Source of the DNA: Boesenbergia rotunda
Lineage: Eukaryota; Streptophyta; Magnoliopsida; Zingiberales; Zingiberaceae
Direction of reading: 5' to 3'
DNA: 64,000 bases
Assembly (NCBI GenBank): GCA_024364735.1
Contig: JAGFNQ010005664.1
Coordinates: 157,499-221,498, forward strand
Below the pieces are notes generated by a model that saw nothing but the letters and a program-made list of their open reading frames with translations, did not search any database and was not told the origin of the DNA. The position numbers and the translations under genes are program-made. This document shows, piece by piece, positions 10,647 to 19,292 of the stretch; within the stretch, counting starts at the first letter, position 1; every line of letters starts with the position of its first letter.

Positions 10647-11277
10647 CACCTCAATGGTCGACTTATGATCCATAGAGTCGCTTACTCAATCAGCATCAAA
10701 GTATGCACACAACTCTAATGAGGAAGGAGAAATCAGGAAGAGACTCTGAAACTGAGTTCTTCGAAGATACCGGAGAATGCGAAGAATAGCAGGCCAATTA
10801 ACTATGGTAGGTGCAGTGACAAACTGACTAATCACATGCACAGCAAGTGCAATATCATGATGAGTCATAGTGAGATAAACCAAGCTTCCCACAACTATAC
10901 AATAGAGGTTAGGATCTGGCAAATGATAACCATCTGAAGGAGAGTACCAAACATTAGTCTCAAGGGGAGTATCAACTACCTTGTTATCAGTGAGACGCGC
11001 ATGGTCAAATAGATTAGCTATATATAGTTTGACTGAGACAAGAGATAACCTTTTGACGAAGAGGCGATCTCGATCCCCAGAAAATAGCGTAGTACACCCA
11101 AGACTTTCATAGCAAACCAACGAGCTAATTCAACCATCAAAGACTCAATTCCATCAAAGTCATCACCAATAATTATCATGTCATCCACGTATAAAGACAA
11201 AAGTATATGACCTGTAGCGTACACTTGATAAATAAAGTCGAATTATGATTATTGAGCCGAAAATCAAGGGAGGTAAT
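10647..11277 (-). pseudogene. Element G: end of reverse transcriptase and start of RNase H
   Basis: Minus-strand translation gives a copia reverse transcriptase with the catalytic 'SLYVDDMII' box, then 'LGVLRYFLGIEIA', 'KGYLLSQSNYI' and 'GSLVYLTMTHHDIALAV'. The connection leads into the first RNase H strand ('LCAYFDAD', then a stop). Frame changes occur near 11020-11120. The protein would copy element RNA into DNA. It breaks off at 10647 against element A. Its N-terminal half is at 41397-42002, on the far side of the Athila insertion; TSD GTAAT lies at 11273-11277. Confidence 0.85.
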
Positions 11278-13001
11278 TGATGTGCCCACAACAGGTGTCA
11301 CGATGAACCTCAAATTTAGATATTTTTAAGCTGAAAACCTTTGGCTAACAAAGTTAAAGTGTAATATAGGGGCCTCAGGTCGTATTTTCCAAGTACTAGT
11401 CAAGTGAGTTGAATTCAAGCTCGAAGTTCGGTCGTTTGAAGTTTTTGGGTTTTCGGATTAAGATGGGGGTTTGTTTTGGATATAAGGAATAGAAGTATAG
11501 CTCGAAATGAGATAGACTTAGCTAAGCAGAATTAAACTAGGAAATTATGTAAACTATACTTATCCTAATTGAAACTAAGCAAAACTAATTGAGTTCAAGA
11601 CTACAATTGAATGTAGGTAATTGGTAGCTAATATTCAGAATTAGGAAAACCATACAAACTGAGAAATAGCACAAGAAAATTGTAGCTAGTGGCAGAATTC
11701 CCGAAAGTTGACACAAAGTTGTTAAGAACTAGATGGACTGTAGCTATAACCTGCCTGATCGATCGGCAGATCGATCAGAGGCAAGACTGATCGGTCGAAT
11801 GGACCGATCAGAAACTGTCTGGTTCGGTCAAGGGACCGATCAAAAATTGATACAGAGGAATAAGAATGCAGAGTTAACTTTCAGAAACAAAATGTGCGAA
11901 AACTAAACAACAAATTCGATGCTTCAATCCAAGAACTATCCTGCTGTCACTCAAGATCTAGCTAGAAACCCTCTAGCTCGACAAATCAGCTGAATCCGAG
12001 TTCCCTGCGGAAGATTTGCGCTGGTTCAATTCGTAGCTGAATATTTCATCCGAACTCCTCTTGATTGATGAATCGGGTGGCGCTTGTGGTTCAGAAACTC
12101 TCAAAGCTCTTCAGAAAACCCTTCTGAATTCTCCGATAGCTCCGATCAGTGAAGAAGAACAAACAGAAGTCGATCGAATGGAATGCAGCCCCTTGGCGAA
12201 ACCCTCTCCTCAGGGCCTTTCAACGACGAGATCCAATCACCAACCTCTCGGGAAATCGATCTCAGTGATTTGAGATCTTAAATCGAAGCTTCAACTGCTG
12301 TGGCTGCGCGATTAGATGAAGAAAGGTAGAAGAAAACGTAAGAACATGGAAGAACAGAGCTAATGCGACGACGCCAGATCTGATCGGAGGAGTCGATTTT
12401 ATTTGTTAGCAATGAACGACTGTGATTGTTCCGGCCTCATCCGACGGTCGGATCTTCTCAGATCTGAACCAAAACTTCCAGACCTCCATCCGACGGTCAG
12501 ATCTGCCTCTCCTCAGCTGGGATCAACCGGATCTACAATGGATGGCTCACATCTCTCTACCCTTTTGAATGGATGGTTGAAACTCCCGCACACTTGATCC
12601 GACGGTTAAATGGACTCTGATTTGGTCCAAACTTTCATATCTTGATCTGGGGTCATGATTAGCCCTATCCTGAACTCGGATTGACCAAAAGTTCACAGAT
12701 GGCCCAGATCTACTTGCTCCTTAATCGGACGGCCCATATTGATCCAATGCTTGATCGTCTTGATCCTAGTCCAATTCTGGCTCAACCTGATCCAATCCAA
12801 TCTAGGTCCATGATCCTTCAAAGCCTACAAAAATCAGATTCAAATTAGATATCAAAACATCTCAAATATGTAAATATTTGCAATAAAAACCAAAATAGAA
12901 TTAATTCATGGAACCTAGTGTAAACTCAAGATTAAGCATGTAAAAATGGATCAAAACATGGATTTGAGAGCCAAAATTAACTAACAAAATGGCAATTATC
13001 A
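11278..13001 (-). repeat. Athila 3' LTR (left copy)
   Basis: This copy closely matches 39680-41391. It includes 10-bp-arm palindromes: CTGATCGATCGG region at 11756-11779 and CTGATCGGTC-GAATG with its complement at 11787-11811. These are the same palindrome type as in the copia element A. Open frames at 12061-12273 and 12403-12597 recur in the other LTR copy only because the LTRs are alike; they resemble no known protein. Confidence 0.92.
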
Positions 13002-13015
13002 ACTCCCCCACACTT
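13002..13015 (-). other. Athila polypurine tract
   Basis: On the minus strand AAGTGTGGGGGAGT lies directly against the LTR, the usual Athila PPT. A near copy (AAGTGTGGGGGAGG) lies at about 22891-22905, inside the 3' region; internal PPT-like runs are known from Athila elements. Confidence 0.85.
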
Positions 13016-13670
13016 AATCTTGGGCGTCTCGCACAAGCTAACTAATCATGTATCCCCTTGATTATTCTCAATCATAGTTAGAAGCAATTGAAAGGAAATT
13101 ACCTAGGATTGTCAATTCTCAAAAATCTAAGCTCAATGGACTAGTATCTTGTCCTTAAATCAACAACTTAGCATACTTCATCCTTCATGACTCTTTGAGA
13201 TGAACTAAACACACAAAGCCTATCAAGGGAATATTTAGTGGCTCTCTTCCTAAGTTCTATGATTCAATGAAAGTGGAGCTCACTCAAACACAACATGTTT
13301 CTTGCACTACCATAAGCTTGCTTATTATCTACTTTCCACCATCATTCTTGACTTGGATCCACATCTACAAAGGCTTATTAGAACAAGTTAAAGAAATATG
13401 AAATGATAAGAAATGAAATAGAAGTTAGGTAAATGAAAAAGTTAAGAAAGTGGAAGACTTGGATACTCAAAAATGTTTCTAATGCACTTTGCCCTCTTTT
13501 ATAGTTCTCTCAATGGAATCAGAGCTAAGGTGGGTAGGTATCAGCTGATTTGGATGAGGAACAGTTCTGAATTCAGTGTTATGTTCTGTGCCAACTCCAC
13601 TGATCAGTCCAGAGACCGATCAGACTCTGCCTGATCGTTCTAGAGATCGGTTTGTGCTTCTTCTGCTCGG
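13016..13670 (-). other. Athila 3' region next to the LTR, non-coding
   Basis: No env-like or other frame is readable. Two GATC-type palindromes lie at about 13600-13650. The sequence changes abruptly to copia pol at about 13671, which marks the truncated end of the inserted copia. Confidence 0.65.
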
Positions 13671-13673
13671 ACT

Positions 13674-15554
13674 GTAGGTTATTCCCTTACCAGTAGAGCC
13701 TATAGAGTTTATAACAAGACTACCCTAAAAATTGAAGAAACTACAAATGTAAAATTTGATGAAAAATCTGATCCAAATAACTCTGATCAAACTACCTACC
13801 AACCAATTGACTTTGTTAGATCCAGTACTGACCCTGATGAAAGGCCAATTGAGGACCAAAACGATGATCTAACTGAACCCACACCTGAAACTGAACCTAA
13901 CCAACCCAGAACTGTACGAGTTAGCTCAGCCCACCCAACTAATCAAATCTTAGGTGATCCAGAACTAAGGGTTCAAACTAGATCAGCTTTTAGGAACCTT
14001 AGTCAAATTGCCTTGATTTCAAAAATTGAACCCAAGTCTATAGAAGAGTCTTTACTTGACCCTGATTGGATCATAGCCATGCAGGAAGAATTAGCCCAAT
14101 TTGAACGTAGTCAAGTCTGGGACTTAGTACCCCTACCTAAAGGCAAGAAATTTATTGAAACTAAATGGGTCTTTAGGAACAAACTTAACGAACAAGGAGA
14201 AACAGTAAGGAATAAGGCTAGGCTAGTAGCTAAGGGGTTTAGCCAAGTAGAAGGTCTTGATTATGATGAAACCTATGCCCCTGTAGCTAGACTTGAATCC
14301 ATTAGAATGCTCTTAAGCTATGCAGCCCATAAGGGATTTAAGCTTTTTCAAATGGATGTTAAGTCAGCCTTCCTAAATGGCCTAATTAAAGAAGAGGTTT
14401 ATGTAGGTCAACCCCCTGGTTTTGAAAGCTTAGAACACCCTGACTATGTCTTTAGACTTAAGAAAGCCTTATATGGACTTAAGCAAGCCCCTAGGGCCTG
14501 GTATGAAAGACTGTCTAACTACTTAGTTTCTAAAGGCTTTAACCAAGGCAAAATTGACCCAACACTATTTGTTAAAACTCTAAAAACTGATATTTTTATA
14601 GCTCAAGTATATATAGATGATATAGTATTTGGCTCAACTAACTCAAACTTTTTACAAGATTTTATAACGGTAATGGAAAATGAATTTGAAATGAGTTTAG
14701 TAGGTCAATTAACTTTCTTTTTGGGGTTACAAATAAAACAGACTAGTGAGGGTACTTTTGTCTATCAACAAAAATACACTAAAGAATTACTTAGAAAATT
14801 TGGAATGGATAGTGCTAAAGAAATTAAGACACCTATGGCTACCAGTCAAACTATAGATAATGACACAAATGGCAAACCTGTTGACCTTAAGTATTATAGA
14901 AGTGCTATAGGTAGCTTATTGTACTTAACTGCAAGTCGACCTGATATTCTCTTTGCAGTTAGTATGTGTGCTAGGTATCAAACATGTGCTAAAGAATCAC
15001 ATCTAACCCTAGTTAAAAGGATATTTAGGTATCTAAAAGGGACAGAAAGTTTAGGAATTTGGTACCCTAGAACAGCCCAGTTTGAACTTATTGGATATTC
15101 TGACTCAGATTATGCTGGCTGTAAATTAGACAAAAAAAGTACCAGTGGTGGATGCCAACTTCTAGGACCCTCACTAGTTAGTTGGTTTAGTAGAAAACAA
15201 CACTGTGTTGCCCTATCCACCACTGAAGCTGAGTACATAGCAATGGGTGAATGTGTAGCCCAACAACTTTGGATGATGCATACCTTAAAAGATTTTAACT
15301 TAGATCTTAAGAAAGTCAAAATTTATATAGATAACCTAAGTTCAATCAATTTAACCAAAAACCCAATCCACCACTCTAGGACCAAACATATAGAAATCAA
15401 ACACCATTTTGTCAGAGATCATGTAAATAAAGGAGAAATTGAACTTAACCATGTTGAATCTAAGTCTAACCTAGCTGATATATTTACCAAACCACTTCCT
15501 GAATCTGAATTTAGCAACTTAAGAAGGCTAATAGGAATGTGTGTTATAGACTAG
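13674..15554 (+). CDS. Copia pol, partial: integrase end, reverse transcriptase, RNase H
   Basis: The frame is open for 627 codons from the truncation to the stop, without interruption. It begins with the end of the integrase region ('VGYSLTSRAYRVYNK'). A linker rich in proline, glutamate and threonine follows. RT comes next, with 'KARLVAKGFSQ', 'MDVKSAFLNG', 'KALYGLKQAPRAWY' and the catalytic 'VYIDDIVFGS' (YIDD in place of the usual YVDD). RNase H follows, with 'SDSDYAGCKLDKKSTSGG', 'ALSTTEAEY' and 'TKHIEIKHHFVRD', ending in 'ADIFTKPL'. The motifs fit the SIRE/Maximus lineage. It would copy RNA to DNA inside the particle. The intact frame suggests a fairly recent arrival, but without LTR promoter, gag or integrase it cannot act alone. 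The first methionine, at 14013, is internal and not a true start. Confidence 0.93.
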   Translation, partial: VGYSLTSRAYRVYNKTTLKIEETTNVKFDEKSDPNNSDQTTYQPIDFVRSSTDPDERPIEDQNDDLTEPTPETEPNQPRTVRVSSAHPTNQILGDPELRVQTRSAFRNLSQIALISKIEPKSIEESLLDPDWIIAMQEELAQFERSQVWDLVPLPKGKKFIETKWVFRNKLNEQGETVRNKARLVAKGFSQVEGLDYDETYAPVARLESIRMLLSYAAHKGFKLFQMDVKSAFLNGLIKEEVYVGQPPGFESLEHPDYVFRLKKALYGLKQAPRAWYERLSNYLVSKGFNQGKIDPTLFVKTLKTDIFIAQVYIDDIVFGSTNSNFLQDFITVMENEFEMSLVGQLTFFLGLQIKQTSEGTFVYQQKYTKELLRKFGMDSAKEIKTPMATSQTIDNDTNGKPVDLKYYRSAIGSLLYLTASRPDILFAVSMCARYQTCAKESHLTLVKRIFRYLKGTESLGIWYPRTAQFELIGYSDSDYAGCKLDKKSTSGGCQLLGPSLVSWFSRKQHCVALSTTEAEYIAMGECVAQQLWMMHTLKDFNLDLKKVKIYIDNLSSINLTKNPIHHSRTKHIEIKHHFVRDHVNKGEIELNHVESKSNLADIFTKPLPESEFSNLRRLIGMCVID

Positions 15555-16969
15555 GAATGACCTGATAAACTTAAGTTGAATTTTGGTTTTAAAAACATGG
15601 ATTTTTTTAAACTGGTTTTTCAAAAGTTTATTGCTTTTCAAAATTAAACACGGACTTTTCAAACTTGATTTTCAAGAACTTTATTTAAAAATTTGATTTT
15701 CAAAACTGGCAGACTTAGCCTAAGCTTGACCCCTAGAATTGCATGAACCTATAGATTTAGGTAGCCGCATCTCACAAAACACATTAAGATTAACTTGTTT
15801 GTGCTTGCCAAAACATAGAACGGTTGTGAGATGCATAGGACTCTGCCTGGACTTCCGAATGCTTAAGTCAGTGCATCACAGTAAGTCTGGGCGTAAAATA
15901 CCAACGTTACAGTGATCAAGTCAAGTAGTCTTGCACTAAAATCTGAGCCAGACATTATTACTTGACTTGACTAACTCAGTGAACACTACTATCATCTAGA
16001 TAGTTAGTCAGTAACTAGAGTTAGACATATGAAAAGGGACCACAATCATTACTTGGTCCAGGGGGAGCTGAGGTCAAAATATTTTTTAAAATGTCATTTT
16101 TTGACAAAACACATTTGAAAATTTTGATAAATATTGATCCCTAAAAATTTTTTTTTGATTGATATTATATCTTTTTTGAAAGAATTTTTTTTTTAAAAGC
16201 TAAGTTAATAAATTTAAGACTAGTTTTTTTCTAACACTTAGCCTATATTTCTACTCCCTTAAAAGTTATTATGCTTATAAATAGTTCCTTGCAATTCCTA
16301 TTTAGCTTTGAAAAATCCGTATTTTTGGGTCTTGCAAATCTCCTTTTTCAAATTAACTTTAAAATAAAAACACTTATGTTTTTTGAAAATCCACTATTAG
16401 CTTCTTCTTATACTAGAAAGTATCAAAATACTTTGATTGATTTAAAGCTCAGTAGCAAAGTTTCTTTTGGCTTTGAAAAATATGTATTAAAAAGATTGTC
16501 AAGCTTAACTTTGAAAATATTTCTAATTCATTTGAAAAATAATGTTGTTGAAAACTATTTGTTAGTTTTGAAAGCTAAGTTAATTGATTTAGGGGGAGTT
16601 CCTTTTTTTTCACTTAGGCTATTTATCTTACTTAATCCATGTTGCCTAAGTCTAGTTTTCCCTATCACTTAGCTTTGGATCCCACTCTTCGTAACTTAAT
16701 ATACGTATGTTTTTTGATGAATGACAAAGGGGGAGAGTAGGGTTAAAGCTTAGAAAATTCGGGTTAATGCAAAATCTATTTGCTACTTAATTTTACCATG
16801 TACTTTCATGTAGTAGGGTTAAAGCTTAGAAAATTCGGGTTAATGCAAAATCTATTTGCTACTTAATTTTACCATGTACTTTCATGCTTATTTTTTATTT
16901 ACTTGCATGTATCTGCTAGTTTTTCCCTAACTTTAACCTGAGTTGTCAATACATCAAAAAGGGGGAGAT
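15555..16969 (+). other. SIRE-type copia 3' non-coding region and PPT
   Basis: The region is AT-rich and has no convincing gene; the 133-codon frame at 16271-16672 is low-complexity. The part at about 15710-16070 matches, in reverse complement, the non-coding regions of B (about 21700-22030 and 26450-26770) and C (about 46400-46740), for example around 'agaattgcatg' and 'gcatctcac'. The PPT AAAAAGGGGGAGAT is at 16956-16969. Confidence 0.75.
16736..16886 (+). repeat. Tandem duplication, 76 bp period
   Basis: Two nearly identical 76-bp units start with AGTAGGGTTAAAGC at 16736 and 16812. The first follows a PPT-like 'acaaagggggag'. This looks like a small slippage duplication in the 3' non-coding region. 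Confidence 0.9.
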
Positions 16970-18328
16970 TGTTGGTGCAGTTTGCACTAACGGTCAAACT
17001 CGGGTTTTGATGTATGACAAAGTAGTTAAAGTTAGGGTTGTGTGTGTTTAACCTCTTTACCAAGTGTGCAGGGTTGAAAGACTTAGGACCAGACATCAGG
17101 CTGAAGTCCAGGATGGTTGAGTCCTGGCGGGAAGTCCAGTTGGGTCCGCGGGACCTGACAACTGGCTGAAGACCAAGTTGGTTGAGACTTGGCAGGAAGA
17201 CCAAGGTGGTTGAGCCTTGGCAGGAAGTCCTGGTAGGGTCAAGTAGTCAAGTAGAGCTGCACAATAGGTAAGTAAGGTAAGTCACTGGAGGAGCGACCCA
17301 GTGAGGACGAGTCCAATCTTGGACTTTAGGCGCGGTCCAACTTAGACCCATTTAGGTGATCTAAGTTGAGTCCTGGTTAGATCCTGGTCTGGGAGACAGG
17401 ATCTAATTAACTTAGAATTGTATCTAATTTTAGTCCATATAAAATTGTACTAGCCTTGTTTTGGACTAACCCAGGATGCAGGACCGAAGGACTGTGTTTT
17501 TGCAGCTCAGAGAGCCTCAAAGGAGTGAGGCCGTAGCTGAGCAGGGCGCCCCGGATGTGTCGGGCGCCCCAGAGTCAACCCAATGTCAGCGGAGAGGTAA
17601 ACGCCCCGACAGCAGCGCTATTCGGGGCGCCCCGCTTGAATCGGGCGCCCCCTGTGCCACCTCACTGCCAGCTGCCGAAGCTCGCCCTCGCGAAGCCAAG
17701 GAGATGAAGCCTTGACTGGTCAAACAGGGCGCCCCGCGCGCGTCGGGCGCCCCAGTCAAAGCTGATCCCGAAGATGAAGAGATCAGCCTTGACCAGAGGG
17801 TGCACGGGATCGAGAGCCACGTGGGGGGCGCCCCGAGCATGTCGGGCGCCCCCTGTCCTATATAAAGAGGGCCTCGACCCTCTTCAAAGAACAACACTTC
17901 TTCAAAAGCTTTCAAGTTCTTCTACGCTCGCGCCTTGCTCCGGAAACGCTACACTTCGAGCCGACGACGTCCCGCTGCCCCGAAAGAGTCGACCTACTCC
18001 GGACGTCGGTAAAAAGAAGAATTTCTTTTATTACTTTATTGCACTTAATTACTTGAAAGTGTGGGGTTGTCACACTTTAAGTTCATTTGTACTCGCCTAC
18101 TCTATCGGGGTTGACCGATAGAGAGTTTTAGTGGATTGCCCAACGGAAAGGTCCGAGGGACCTGTGCCTTCGAGTAGGAGTCGACGAAGACTCCGAACGA
18201 AGTAAAATTCGTCTGTGTTAGTGTGTTTTTCGTTTCTTTCGTTTCCGCTGTGCACGCTTTTTAAAGCGCTTTGATTTTTGAAAAACGCACGTGATTCACC
18301 CCCCCCTCTCACGTGCATCGATCCTACA
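16970..18328 (+). repeat. SIRE-type copia 3' LTR
   Basis: The LTR runs from TGTTGGTGCAGTTTGC to GATCCTACA, 1,359 bp. U3 holds GGGCGCCC palindromes at about 17540-17850, and a TATA box lies at 17858-17867. The leader contains a 'gagtaggagtcgac...actccgaac' block also found in B and C. Open frames within it are by-products of the GC-rich array. Confidence 0.92.
17858..17867 (+). promoter_or_regulatory. LTR TATA box after GGGCGCCC array
   Basis: CTATATAAAG follows the last GGGCGCCC palindrome directly and precedes 'agggcctcgaccctcttc'. This is the likely core promoter of the LTR. Confidence 0.8.
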
Positions 18329-18587
18329 GTTTTAACAACCAAGTATAATTTGCTTTTAAGAGACTCTAAAATGATATAGAGAAAACCTAGAGGGATACAT
18401 TTATTCATAATCATGCAAGAAGTAAGGTGCAAAAAAGAACAACATGGTATCTACAATGACTTTTATTCATTCTGCACTACCTAAGCATTTATTATCAACA
18501 ACTCACCTTAAAAAGAATGATTTACTTCTAGAAAATATAAAAATGATATATACAATGAAATCAAAGTGCAAGAAAAATAAACTCCCC

Positions 18588-19287
18588 TTAAGTTGGGTAG
18601 ATAGCATCTTTGATGTCCAATCCATCCACATCTAGCTCCATTAATTCTTCAAAGTATTTCTTGAGCCGGTGGCCATTGACTTTCCAAATAAAACCATTAG
18701 CTTCATCCTTGATTTCAACAACACCATAAGGAAAAAATGTTAGTTACAAGAAATGGACTTTCCCATCTTGACCTCAACTTACCTTTAATCAATTTGAGCC
18801 TTGATTTGTACAATAGAACCTTTTCGCCAATTTGGAACTCTTTTCTCACTATATGTTTGTCATGAAAGATCTTGGTCTTTTCCTTATAAATCCTTGAGTT
18901 TTCAAATGCTTCTAGTCTTATCTCCTTAAGTTTTTGAAGTTGAAGCTTCCTTTCTTCTCCCACTTTAGTAGCATCAAAATTGCAATCCTTCACCGCCCAA
19001 TAAGCTTTATGCTCTATCTCCACGGGTAAATGACAAACTTTCCCATAGACTAGTCGGTAGGGAGACATTCCAATTGGTGTCTTGTATGTCGTTCTATAGG
19101 CCCATAATGCATCATCGAGTCTCTTACTCCAATCTTTTCTATTAGGCCCAACGGTCTTCTTCAAAATTGCTTTGATCTCTCTATTTGAAATTTCAGCTTG
19201 TCCATTAGTTTGGGGATGATAGGAAGTAGAAACTTTGTGCACAACCCCATACTTGCTAAGTAGAGCCTTCATGTGTTTGTTGCAAAA
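18588..19287 (-). pseudogene. Athila integrase C-terminal part, duplicate copy 1
   Basis: The minus-strand frame carries the end of a gypsy integrase. It has 'SKYGVVHKVSTSYHPQTNGQAE', whose glutamate is the third catalytic residue of the DDE triad. 'WAYRTTYKTPIGMSPYRLVYGK' and the C-terminal 'KLKSRWxGPFxV'-like stretch follow. An extra A near 18728 shifts the frame before the end. It is a duplicate of 23537-24239. Both copies break at the same base, where a B-type LTR begins (TSD side ATGTG at 19288-19292), so the B insertion predates the duplication. Confidence 0.88.
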
Positions 19288-19292
19288 ATGTG

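Larger units (their letters stand above)
13671..18328 (+). mobile_element. 5'-truncated SIRE-type Ty1/copia element
   Basis: This fragment holds the end of the integrase region, a complete RT and RNase H, a 1.4 kb non-coding tail, a PPT and a 3' LTR ending in GATCCTACA. Its right target-site base run GTTTT (18329-18333) also occurs uninterrupted at 23279-23283 in the duplicated Athila copy, which is the empty site. The 5' LTR, gag, protease and most of integrase are missing. It is the only readable trace of an autonomous SIRE-type element here, and its tail and LTR resemble those of B and C. Confidence 0.9.

Noticed and set aside
12061..12597. Two small frames repeated in Athila LTRs (also 40451-40987)
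   Set aside because: Conservation follows from LTR identity; several codon changes are non-synonymous and no family is recognised.
16271..16672. 133-codon frame rich in leucine and phenylalanine, hydrophobic
   Set aside because: It lies in AT-rich 3' non-coding sequence of a copia, with no similar frame in the matching regions of B and C.
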